Part shown: positions 1 through 7,761 of the stretch, piece after piece
How the letters are laid out: each line of letters starts with the position of its first letter
Numbering within the stretch: position 1 is the stretch's first letter
Source: Neorhodopirellula lusitana
Lineage (GTDB): Bacteria > Planctomycetota > Planctomycetia > Pirellulales > Pirellulaceae
Reading direction: 5' to 3'
Assembly: GCF_900182915.1 (NCBI RefSeq)
Contig: NZ_FXUG01000006.1
Coordinates: 248,001-312,000 of the forward strand
Length of the DNA: 64,000 bases
Program-made: the position numbers and the translations under genes
Notes under the pieces: model-generated
Told to the model about the DNA's origin: nothing
The model's database searches: none
What the model saw: the letters and a program-made list of their open reading frames with translations, nothing else

Positions 1-1287
1 GCGGCACTGGCGTCGCAGCGCACAGGCGTGCCTGACCAGAAGACGTCGGTCTCGGGCACTCGATACATTCAGTGCAAGCGATCCGAGCATCTCCATCATC
101 TTCAGGGAAGCGTTCCGATCCGCTGCAACGTATGGCCTCAATTGGTCGAACACGAGAGATGCAAACGATTCAAATGTGACGGGTTCGACAACCAACCGTA
201 GTTCCTGGTTGTCGTCATAGCGGTGGGCGTCGGGCAGTTCCCGCGACGCGAGATTCTCAAGCGTTGCTTGCAACCAATCCATGCAGCTGATGGCGGTAAA
301 CGGATCGTTGACGCCCGGGGACAAGGCTCGCATCGCAACTTCCACCAACTGGTTCACTTGGAATCGCAAGTCTTGTGTCGTGGTTCGCTGCGTTCCGCAT
401 ATGAACATGCTGGCCAGGTCTTTCTGGACGGATTCGTCGACGTGGTCGCTAGGCGATGCGACTAGCAACACGGTCCCATCCGTCACGAAGTCTCCCGAAC
501 GTGGCAAGACTTGCACGACCAGATCATGTTTGGAAGCGAGTTGTAGCAACGCGTCTCCATCGATGAATTCGAGGTAACCCACCTTGGTGGAGAGGACCTT
601 CGCCGCCGAATCGTAAAACGAATCCGATAGTTCGGCTTTCGCGGAACGATTGGATTTCACCTCGTTGGGTTCGCCCACACGCGCTGGGAACTGATTCTCG
701 ATTCGCTGATTCAATCCGCGGCCCACACCCGCAATGATGTTGGAGACATGAATGGTCTCCGGAACGTGATGGACGAAGAAGATCAGCACGCCAACGCTTG
801 CGATCGCCATCAGCACTCCCACGATCAACGCGATGTGCGGTACAAACGCATCCACCAAGTTTGCCACGTCTGCACCACTGGGCGGCGGGGATTCGGCGTT
901 GCGAACCGTCCGCAGGACCATCAAGCAATAAATGAATGTGGAAATGAAGACGCCCAGCGTGAACTGATTCGCCTTGTCACCCATGAAGTTGTTCAACAGT
1001 CGCGGGCCAATTTGCGACGTGGTGTGGGAGATCGACAGAATGGTCATGGAAAACGTGACGCCGGCGACGGTGATCATCGAACCGGCGACTGTCGAAAGCA
1101 CTGCCCTCGCACCAGCCGGTTTATTGGCGTGTAGCCAGCTGATGTCCTCCATCCAATCGGAACCGATTTCGTTGTCGATTGTCGTGGTTAGAAACGACAG
1201 CCCAATCGAACCAAGAACCATCAACGTTGGGACAAACCAATAACTGTTGCGAACTTTCTCCCAGAGTGTGATCAGTAGTGCATTCAT
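1..1287 (-). CDS. DUF2254 family integral membrane protein (3' end outside window)
   Basis: Reading the minus strand from the ATG at 1287 gives 429 uninterrupted codons to the window edge, so the stop lies outside. Hydrophobic segments fall at about residues 17-37, 65-90, 105-125 and 148-170, followed by a soluble C-terminal half. Recognisable stretches are HTTSQIGPRLL after the second segment and SPGVNDPFTA in the C-terminal half; these and the overall layout match the DUF2254 (COG4325) predicted membrane protein family, usually about 430-450 residues, so little is missing. Its function is not known. It is the last of three minus-strand genes (BON-MscS, EEP hydrolase, this one) with gaps of 86 and 114 nt, which could be one envelope-stress transcript. 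No clear ribosome binding site precedes the ATG. Confidence 0.85.
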   Translation of the reverse strand, partial: MNALLITLWEKVRNSYWFVPTLMVLGSIGLSFLTTTIDNEIGSDWMEDISWLHANKPAGARAVLSTVAGSMITVAGVTFSMTILSISHTTSQIGPRLLNNFMGDKANQFTLGVFISTFIYCLMVLRTVRNAESPPPSGADVANLVDAFVPHIALIVGVLMAIASVGVLIFFVHHVPETIHVSNIIAGVGRGLNQRIENQFPARVGEPNEVKSNRSAKAELSDSFYDSAAKVLSTKVGYLEFIDGDALLQLASKHDLVVQVLPRSGDFVTDGTVLLVASPSDHVDESVQKDLASMFICGTQRTTTQDLRFQVNQLVEVAMRALSPGVNDPFTAISCMDWLQATLENLASRELPDAHRYDDNQELRLVVEPVTFESFASLVFDQLRPYVAADRNASLKMMEMLGSLALNVSSARDRRLLVRHACALRRQCR

Positions 1288-1401
1288 GAGGTGGGAGGCT
1301 TTCGGCCGATGGTGCAATTGCGAATGAGCGTGTGGTGGTTTCTGAGTTGGGTGATCTGGATTGGCTCGATGCGGGCGACCGGATTGAAAGCGGCCGCTCG
1401 C

Positions 1402-2562
1402 TCAGGTGACTGACAGCGGGCGGAAACGCCTAGCCCCGACTGTGTTGGTTTGGTTGGAAAGCTGTTTCGGACGAGTCTCTGTCGATACTTTGGCTCGCTC
1501 AAGACGGGTCTCGATTTCTTCCTCGTCTCCCGGTTTTTGTTCCATCAAATCGTGCTCCTGGACTTCTTCCGCTTCGAGCTGCAGATCAATCAAAATCGGG
1601 AAATGGTCCGATCCCACGTGCGGTTGCAATTCGATTCCAGCAACCGTGAAGTGTGGCGAATGGAAAACGTGATCCAGCGGGAAACGCATCCACCAATGAT
1701 CGGCGTGGAAGGTATTGAACAAGCCACGGCCCCGTCGGGGATCAAGCAATCCGCTGGTCCGCAGGAACAGCCTTGTTGTTTGCGACCAGGCCACATCGTT
1801 CAAGTCACCGCCGATGAGGACCGGTTCGGTTTCGTCTTTCAGCTCTTCACCCCACAAGACGAGTTCTGCGTCCCGAGCCGTGGCATCGTTGTCGCGGATG
1901 GGTTCGGGCGGTCGCGGGTGGACTCCGATCACTCTGACTTTTCTACCGTTGTCCATACGAATTGTCGCGTCAATCGAAGGGACATCGTCCTGCACAAGGA
2001 ACCGGATTTGATGTTTTTCAATGGGCAATCGTGACAGGATCATCATCCCATACCAGTTGTCCTGTGGACGAAGGATGCGGTGCGGGAAGTGTGGATGCAG
2101 CGATTCCGTGTTCTCGACCCATTGCTGACTGGGCTCTAAGGCAATGACGACATCCGGACTAGCGGCCCGGACAAGCTTGCACCAATCTTGGTAGGAATCG
2201 TTTTCCATTTCTAAGTTGGAAACCAGGATGCGTAGGCGAGCTGTGCTGTTGCTCGCTTCTCCTTCGTCCAATTTGGCCGACACGGCTTGCGGGCTCGTTA
2301 GGTTGGTAAAGGGAAGCACCCTGCAGGTGTGCCATATCACCAATCCTAATGTGATGGTCGCAATGACCCATGAGACCATCGGCGGCGATGGAACCCAGAT
2401 CTTGGTGATGAAATGGCTGATGCAGATCGCAATCGCCACCACCATGATCTGGATTCGCGGGAAATCCCAAGCACGTACAAACCAGTGTGGATGCGAACTG
2501 AGGCTAAGCAGCGAACCCACCAATAGCAGTGCGGTCAGCAGAACGAATATGCCATGAATCAT
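1402..2562 (-). CDS. Membrane-anchored endonuclease/exonuclease/phosphatase family protein
   Basis: A 386-residue protein with three N-terminal hydrophobic segments (about residues 4-22, 37-55 and 62-80) followed by an EEP-fold domain from about residue 108 to 330. The EEP signature is visible: NLEMEN at the start, GVHPRPP, GGDLNDVAWS (metal and substrate-binding Asp/Asn) and a C-terminal GSDHFPI (catalytic Asp-His). The family hydrolyses phosphodiesters in nucleic acids, inositides or sphingolipids; the substrate cannot be read here. The topology places the catalytic domain outside the cytoplasmic membrane or in the periplasm-like space. The last 55 residues are charged and probably disordered. 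It sits between the BON-MscS gene and the DUF2254 gene on the same strand. Confidence 0.88.
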   Translation of the reverse strand: MIHGIFVLLTALLLVGSLLSLSSHPHWFVRAWDFPRIQIMVVAIAICISHFITKIWVPSPPMVSWVIATITLGLVIWHTCRVLPFTNLTSPQAVSAKLDEGEASNSTARLRILVSNLEMENDSYQDWCKLVRAASPDVVIALEPSQQWVENTESLHPHFPHRILRPQDNWYGMMILSRLPIEKHQIRFLVQDDVPSIDATIRMDNGRKVRVIGVHPRPPEPIRDNDATARDAELVLWGEELKDETEPVLIGGDLNDVAWSQTTRLFLRTSGLLDPRRGRGLFNTFHADHWWMRFPLDHVFHSPHFTVAGIELQPHVGSDHFPILIDLQLEAEEVQEHDLMEQKPGDEEEIETRLERAKVSTETRPKQLSNQTNTVGARRFRPLSVT

Positions 2563-2648
2563 TCATCTCTCCACTTGAAGGCGGGGAATTGTGGGGTCGG
2601 AATCTTTTGGGCCCGCGTACGAGTTTCGCGACGATACCTGGGCGCCGC

Positions 2649-3863
2649 TCACGCTTCACCGCCAGCCAGCGCTGCCGCATCGGCGGGTGACTTGAACGTT
2701 AGCGTGCGGTATGGGAACGGAATCTCGATGGCTGCATCATCAAGGTAACGTTTAATTGCGGAGACAACCTGATCGCGGCTGCGACGCATTTCAGTGGGCT
2801 TGGATCCTGTCCACCATGAAACCTCGAAGTTCACGCTGGAATCTGCGAATTCTTTGGCGAAGACCTGGACAGTGCGAATGCCCTCGATCGTATCGCACGA
2901 CTGCACCGCTTCGGTGATGACCTGGCGAGCATTTTCAATGTCTTCGCTGTAGGCAACCCCGCATGTTAGGCGCACCCGCCGGTACGGTTGGTCGGTCAAC
3001 ACGTCCACGTTGTTCTTGAACAGCGTGGCGTTGGGGACCACGGCAAGCTCTCCATCGAGTTGGCGGATCATGGTGTTGCGAATGGTGATCTGGTCGACCT
3101 TGCCGGTGACGCCCTCGCAAGAAATGAAATCTCCCCGATCAAATGGGTACCGCCACAGTATCAACACGCCAGCGAAAAAGTTTTCGAAGATGTCCTTGAA
3201 CGCGAAGCCGATCGCGACAGACCCCAGACCAAGCACCGTCAACGCCTTGGCGGGGGTCATGCCGGGAAAGGCGACCACCGAAGCGGCTAGCAAGCCAACA
3301 ATCCAAACAGCGATGAATGTCAATTGGAGGATCAGGTCCTTCAAGCTGGTTCGCATTTTTCGGTTCTGGAAAACCAGCGAAACCGTCCAGCCGACGAGTT
3401 TGGCCAAAAGGCCAGTCAGGAACAGCAGGAACACCGCGGCGGCCAGCAACGGGGACCGAACCAAGAAGTCTCGCCACAAGGTATCGAGGCTTTTTTGGAC
3501 CGTGTCCTTGCTGGAAGAGAGGTCGACAACCGATTTTACTTCGAGCTTATTGATGACCGCGATGACGTCTTGCGTCTTGCGGGCAACGTTCGTCGCCCAC
3601 TGACTGTGCTCTTCGCTGTCGCTGGTCCCTTCGATGGTCACGATGCCATTGTCCGTGACCACCGACATCTCATCGAACCAGCCGGCTGCTCGAAAAACCT
3701 GTGAGAGCCGTTCCTCGATCGATGCGTCATCCACGACGTCGTCGACCGCGACCGTGGCCGCTGGAGCATTCTTGTCTATTTCTTCTTCCTCGCTCGCGTC
3801 TTCCTGGGCCGACAATGGGACGACCATTTGGAAGAGAAGCAGGAAAGGGAGGAATCGACTCAT
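2649..3863 (-). CDS. Mechanosensitive channel MscS family protein with N-terminal BON domain
   Basis: A 404-residue protein. Residues 1-20 look like a cleavable signal peptide ending ...PLSAQ. After an acidic linker, residues about 48-105 form a BON domain (IEERLSQVF, NGIVTIEGTSDSEE), a fold thought to bind phospholipid or peptidoglycan. Three membrane helices follow (about 135-158, 178-200, 207-225). The third merges into the MscS pore helix and beta domain (GLGSVAIGFAFKDIFENFFAG, then RYPFDRGDFI and VVPNATLF). MscS channels open under membrane tension to release osmolytes. The exported BON domain suggests that gating or placement is tied to the cell envelope; that is inference. It is the first gene of the minus-strand group 3863 to 1. 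Confidence 0.92.
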   Translation of the reverse strand: MSRFLPFLLLFQMVVPLSAQEDASEEEEIDKNAPAATVAVDDVVDDASIEERLSQVFRAAGWFDEMSVVTDNGIVTIEGTSDSEEHSQWATNVARKTQDVIAVINKLEVKSVVDLSSSKDTVQKSLDTLWRDFLVRSPLLAAAVFLLFLTGLLAKLVGWTVSLVFQNRKMRTSLKDLILQLTFIAVWIVGLLAASVVAFPGMTPAKALTVLGLGSVAIGFAFKDIFENFFAGVLILWRYPFDRGDFISCEGVTGKVDQITIRNTMIRQLDGELAVVPNATLFKNNVDVLTDQPYRRVRLTCGVAYSEDIENARQVITEAVQSCDTIEGIRTVQVFAKEFADSSVNFEVSWWTGSKPTEMRRSRDQVVSAIKRYLDDAAIEIPFPYRTLTFKSPADAAALAGGEA

Positions 3864-4191
3864 GAATTGCTCGCATGTTTATCAAGGTGTTCGATTACCC
3901 GACAAGGCAATCGGTCCCAAGACAAGGCAAACGGCGTGCCGCCACCGCTGGACCGTTCGCTGGAACGGTTTCTGGCGTCTGATCGACCCACGCGAACGCC
4001 AATCGACCAGCCCCGACGGCCGCGATGCTGCCTGTTTGCGATCTTGGCGATCAGCAAACGATACCGCGGAAATCGAGCCAGGTGGTCAACTCAAGGCGGA
4101 ACGCAGTACCAATCGTCCGCGGCACATTGGTTGCGGCACTCGAGCTTTGAACTGTTAGATCAATCACAAAGCATTCAAAGGAAGGTGTACG
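3864..4191. other. Intergenic region between divergent genes
   Basis: The gap between the divergent BON-MscS and cupin genes. It must carry both promoters, but no convincing -35/-10 pair was found. Short open frames here have no recognisable motifs and look like chance. Confidence 0.4.
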
Positions 4192-4539
4192 ATGGACATC
4201 CCACAAGTAATTTCGAAGCAGGCCGCCGAAACGGGCGAGATGGGCCAGGAGTATTTGGCAACAGGGAAGCAGGTTTCGATGCGGCGATGGGAACAAGCTG
4301 CCTCCGAATTTGGCGAGACTCATTGTCGTGAGTACGAAACGGTGGGGATGCTGATCAGTGGTATCCTGGAGCTTGATCTCGATGGCCAAACCGCAACGCT
4401 CGGTGCGGGAGACTCTTGGCTAGTTCCTGAAGGCGCGCCACACCGCTACCGCATCGTGGAAGCAGTGGTTGCAATTGAAGCAACCAGTCCGCCCGCACGT
4501 TTTAATAATCGTGATGAGCCCACTTCAGGCGAGGCTTAA
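4192..4539 (+). CDS. Cupin-domain protein
   Basis: A 115-residue single-domain protein. The ATG is preceded by a good ribosome binding site (AAGGAAGG, 7 nt upstream). The core reads as a small cupin barrel: ETHCREYETVGMLISGILELDLDGQ, then GAGDSWLVPEGAPHRYRI. The second conserved cupin motif (G-x-W-x-x-P-x-x-x-x-H) is well formed; in the first motif the usual HxH is partly replaced (THCREYE), so metal binding may differ. Small cupins of this kind bind metabolites or metals or act as sensors; no substrate can be assigned. It heads a run of plus-strand genes (CsbD, PRC-barrel, 116-aa protein, AI-2E permease) that look like a stress cluster. Confidence 0.85.
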   Translation: MDIPQVISKQAAETGEMGQEYLATGKQVSMRRWEQAASEFGETHCREYETVGMLISGILELDLDGQTATLGAGDSWLVPEGAPHRYRIVEAVVAIEATSPPARFNNRDEPTSGEA

Positions 4540-4892
4540 TCTTGCAGATCCCGGATACCCATCACGCTTGATCTTGGATCGCTTGACTGGATGTGTCCGC
4601 GAGGGGGTGGGTTCAAGCTAGCAGTTACGCTCGCGTTGGACTCGGATTGATCGGACGCGATGGCATCTGGCGGGGCACAGCGAGGCTCCGTTGGATGCCC
4701 TTGAATCAATCACGCTGAACGCGGATCAGCCATCCGTGATTATTGCCATTTAGCGGCGTCAGTTAAAAAGCCTTGATAAATAGGCCCGTCGCCCGAATCA
4801 GCTGAATTGGTACGCCACATGCAACTGTCAATCTTTCAATGGCGGCACTTCCGCTGCGAAGAAAAAGTATCACTCATTGAAGGAGAAACAAG
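4540..4892. other. Intergenic region, no gene seen
   Basis: A 353-nt gap between the cupin and CsbD genes. No protein, tRNA or strong hairpin terminator could be supported. It probably holds the promoter of the CsbD gene, whose long spacing from the cupin gene argues for separate transcription. Confidence 0.4.
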
Positions 4893-5096
4893 ATGAATTG
4901 GGACCAAATCCAAGGGCAATGGAAACAAGTCAAAGGCCAAGCTCAACAAAAGTGGGGCGACCTCACAGAGGATGATCTGAGCGTTATCGACGGGAAGCGT
5001 GAAGAGCTCGTTGGCAAGGTGCAAGAAAAGTATGGTTGCGCCAAAGAAGAAGCTGAAAAGCAGGTCAAAGAATTCGAAGCTAGCTGTAACTGCTAA
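4893..5096 (+). CDS. CsbD family stress-response protein
   Basis: A 67-residue protein with the CsbD family signature from its first residues: MNWDQIQGQWKQVKGQAQQKWG, then DLTEDDL and a helical amphipathic C-terminus. The ribosome binding site GAAGGAG is well placed. CsbD-like proteins are abundant small helical proteins induced in general stress (sigma-B in Bacillus, osmotic and phosphate stress in proteobacteria); their molecular role is unresolved. The C-terminal SCNC plus an internal Cys gives three cysteines, which is unusual for the family. Its neighbours (PRC-barrel, AI-2E permease) are also common stress-regulon members. Confidence 0.93.
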   Translation: MNWDQIQGQWKQVKGQAQQKWGDLTEDDLSVIDGKREELVGKVQEKYGCAKEEAEKQVKEFEASCNC

Positions 5097-5190
5097 TTGA
5101 ATCAGCGCTGATCTCCAAGTCGCAACCAAATCCCCACTCAAACAATCAACGGCGGTTAGCCGCCTTCACATATTCACAAGGTATTGAACC

Positions 5191-5838
5191 ATGAAACGCC
5201 TACAGACATCGATTGCATCAATGACAGCGATCGCATGCTTGACGATCGCTTCGGCTCCGGCACACGCCGATACGGCAAATGGGAAAGAGATGAAGCCGCA
5301 CCAAGCTAATTCATCGCACTCCATGCAGCACTCCGAGGCAGCCGAAGGCAATGCCAGCGGCTCTCGTGCAGGCGATCTAAACGCGGGCAAGCTGGATGAG
5401 AAGACCAGAGGTCAATCCATTCGCGTGAGCCAGCTCATCGGTATGGATATTCAGAATCCGCAAGGCGAAGGTGTCGGTGAGATCAACGACATCGTGTTGG
5501 ATACTCGGACCGGGAAAGTGCGTTATGCTGCCGTTACCTACGGCGGGCTATTGGGAGTAGGCGATAAGCTTTTCGCCGTCCCGTTTGACGCCTTTCGTGT
5601 TCAGACGGATCCTGATGATCGAGATGAGTTCGTCATGGTTTTGGACGTTACGCAGCAGCGTCTTGAAGGTGCAAAAGGCTTTGATCAGGAGAACTGGCCT
5701 AACTTCGCTGACCGCAACTTCGCGAAGGAGCTTGATGACCGCTACGGCGTCGAGCGGAATCGCAATCGCGACCGTCTGATGCGGGGACGCGTCGACGTCG
5801 ATGTGGATCGAAATGGCGTTGATGTCGATGTTGATTGA
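5191..5838 (+). CDS. Exported PRC-barrel domain protein
   Basis: A 215-residue protein. Residues 1-26 form a signal peptide ending APAHA. A His/Met/Ser-rich linker follows, then a PRC-barrel domain at about residues 78-155: VSQLIGMDIQNPQGEGVGEINDIVLD, RYAAVTYGG, LFAVPFDAF. PRC-barrels are small beta barrels found in photosynthetic reaction-centre subunit H and in RimM, and in many exported stress proteins. The C-terminus is a striking alternation of Val and Asp around RNG, likely disordered and acidic. It lies 94 nt after the CsbD gene and is followed by a perfect 10-bp-stem hairpin (5872-5903), so CsbD and this gene may share a transcript ending there. Confidence 0.88.
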   Translation: MKRLQTSIASMTAIACLTIASAPAHADTANGKEMKPHQANSSHSMQHSEAAEGNASGSRAGDLNAGKLDEKTRGQSIRVSQLIGMDIQNPQGEGVGEINDIVLDTRTGKVRYAAVTYGGLLGVGDKLFAVPFDAFRVQTDPDDRDEFVMVLDVTQQRLEGAKGFDQENWPNFADRNFAKELDDRYGVERNRNRDRLMRGRVDVDVDRNGVDVDVD

Positions 5839-5871
5839 GGGTAAGCAGGCTCCTCCAAGCTAGTCATTCTA

Positions 5872-5903
5872 AGCGACCGCCCGGCAACCGCCTGGCGGTC
5901 GCT
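5872..5903 (+). terminator. Probable terminator hairpin after PRC-barrel gene
   Basis: Perfect inverted repeat AGCGACCGCC / GGCGGTCGCT with a 12-nt loop, 33 nt after the stop of the PRC-barrel gene. Only a short T tract (TTT) follows, so termination strength is uncertain. Confidence 0.6.
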
Positions 5904-6062
5904 TTGCGTTGGTGCGTTTGGTTTCACGGCGAATGTCTTGCCGTGGCATACAAGTTGCATCTCATTCATTCAATCGCAACTATTCAATGGTCGCTAAGTA
6001 GGCGTGTGTATTTGCTGCAACACCCAGACGCGTGCCAACCTTGTCAGTCGAAGGATCCAAAA

Positions 6063-6413
6063 ATGAACGACATCAATCCACAAATAGACAACCAACTCGA
6101 TCGGCTCGCCGAAATCTGTTACCAGATGCTTAAGGGCGAACAGGCCGTTGACCTTGATCAATCCGAAGCTTTGTTGAAGGCTCTTGTGACGAACGGCTAT
6201 TCGCGTGCGAAGGGTCATTCATTGCAAGTTGACCTCGAGTCCCGCGTCAAGGATAAGTGGCCTGAACCGACGATGCATCGCGGAGGCGAACTCTCCTCGT
6301 TGACCGACGACCTCCAAAAGAGGTTTGAAAAGTTCGCAACCTGGGAGTCCCGGCAACCCGAGGAAGAGTCGAAAGCGAAAGCTGCCAATATCAGCTCGGC
6401 GACGAACGCGTGA
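6063..6413 (+). CDS. Hypothetical protein, 116 aa, coupled to the AI-2E permease
   Basis: A 116-residue soluble, mostly helical and charged protein with no family I can name. The start at ATG 6063 is chosen because GAAGGA stands 7 nt upstream and the frame further upstream has no protein-like composition. The stop overlaps the GTG of the next gene by 4 nt (GTGA), so the two are translationally coupled and very likely work together. There is no signal peptide or membrane segment, so it should be cytoplasmic; the C-terminal 30 residues are low complexity (Glu, Ser, Lys, Ala). Confidence 0.7.
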   Translation: MNDINPQIDNQLDRLAEICYQMLKGEQAVDLDQSEALLKALVTNGYSRAKGHSLQVDLESRVKDKWPEPTMHRGGELSSLTDDLQKRFEKFATWESRQPEEESKAKAANISSATNA

Positions 6414-7573
6414 GCACAGCGGCCAAGACGCCCTCTGGGCTAGCGGAGGACTCTAGCGGATTGGCTCCCGTTCTCATTTTTTCAGCCGACGACTCTTCGA
6501 CGGCCACGATAGAGGTGTATTCCGTAGCGACTCGTGTTTGCGCGGTCCTGCTGGTTTTGTACGCGATGTACTTCGCACGATCGCTTTTCGTTCCGATCGT
6601 GACCTCGATGTTCGCCTACCTGACGCTCCGGCCCATCGTGCGGCAAACGCGAAAATTCGGCGTGCCGCCCAGTGTCAGTGCGGCGGCGGTGATGGCGTTG
6701 CTGGGTGGCCTATTGGCCCTGGCGACTTACTTGGTTATCGATCCTGCTCGGGATGTGATCGCCGAGGCCCCTGCTAATATTGCAATCGCGAAGGAACGTC
6801 TCTCGTTTGTGATCGAAAAAATCGAGTATTTCAATCGAGCGACCGACGAGATGACGACCACGGATACTGACGGAGTCAAGGAGGTTAACGAGCCTGTTCC
6901 GGTCGAGGTGAAGCTGGCGGCTTGGAGTACAAACCTTTCGATCCTGAATGGTACTGGCAACCTGGTCTCGTTCTTAGGTGTTTCGGGCGTGCTGCTCTAT
7001 TTTCTATTGGCCACTGGCGACGATTTATTACGCAATGTCATGCGTGCCCTGCCAACATTGACGGCCAGAAAGCAATTGATTGGCGTTGTTGAGAATGTCC
7101 AAGAAGGGTTGGGCAGTTACCTAGCCCAAGTCACGGCGATCAATATCGGCTTAGGGGTCGCTGTCGGACTGGCGATGTGGGGGCTGGAAATGCCGACTCC
7201 CGTGCTGTGGGGAGTGATGGCAATGCTGCTCAATTTCATCCCAATGGTGGGGGCTTTGTGCGGAGCCCTGGTGATCTTTCTTGTGACGCTAGTCAACTTC
7301 GAGGCGTCTTACTACGCGTTCATCGTCGCTGGCGTTTACGTCACGCTGACTACGATCGAAGGCCAGTTCATCACACCCTCGATCCTGGGGAGGTCCCTAG
7401 AGATGAGTCCGGTGTTGGTGTTCTTGTCCGTCGTGACTTGGGGGTGGATGTGGGGCATGATGGGCGTGTTCCTTTCGGTGCCAATCTTGATTGCCGCTCG
7501 AATGGTTTGCGAGCAGTACTCTGGCATGAAGTCACTCGCCGCCGTGTTAGGTGGCCGCGTTGAAGAGACGTAG
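6410..7573 (+). CDS. AI-2E family transporter (PerM/YdiK-like permease)
   Basis: A 387-residue multi-pass membrane protein starting at GTG 6410, overlapping the stop of the preceding gene by 4 nt. Hydrophobic segments appear at about residues 42-62, 64-80, 88-110, a long soluble loop to about 180, then 185-205, 240-262, 268-300, 305-330 and 340-375. The family layout (early TM pair, extracytoplasmic loop, TM-rich C-terminal half with SPVLVFLSVVTWGWMWGMMGVFLSVP-type ending) is that of AI-2E permeases. Members have been linked to autoinducer-2 export and to Na+/H+ antiport; the substrate here cannot be told. Confidence 0.9.
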   Translation: MSTAAKTPSGLAEDSSGLAPVLIFSADDSSTATIEVYSVATRVCAVLLVLYAMYFARSLFVPIVTSMFAYLTLRPIVRQTRKFGVPPSVSAAAVMALLGGLLALATYLVIDPARDVIAEAPANIAIAKERLSFVIEKIEYFNRATDEMTTTDTDGVKEVNEPVPVEVKLAAWSTNLSILNGTGNLVSFLGVSGVLLYFLLATGDDLLRNVMRALPTLTARKQLIGVVENVQEGLGSYLAQVTAINIGLGVAVGLAMWGLEMPTPVLWGVMAMLLNFIPMVGALCGALVIFLVTLVNFEASYYAFIVAGVYVTLTTIEGQFITPSILGRSLEMSPVLVFLSVVTWGWMWGMMGVFLSVPILIAARMVCEQYSGMKSLAAVLGGRVEET

Positions 7574-7761
7574 TCATGGCGTCAATGGAACTGGCTCGAA
7601 GACATCTCCGGTTCCTACTCTAAGGCTCTCGACAGTGAACGTGGCTTCAGATTTTCTTTTGCGCGTTCATTGGTTTGTCTATCTACCCCCGCCTTGTCCG
7701 GAGTCTCCATCGAGATCTGATGGAATCTGTCCAACGGTCGGCCGCGAGGCGTGACGGCGAA

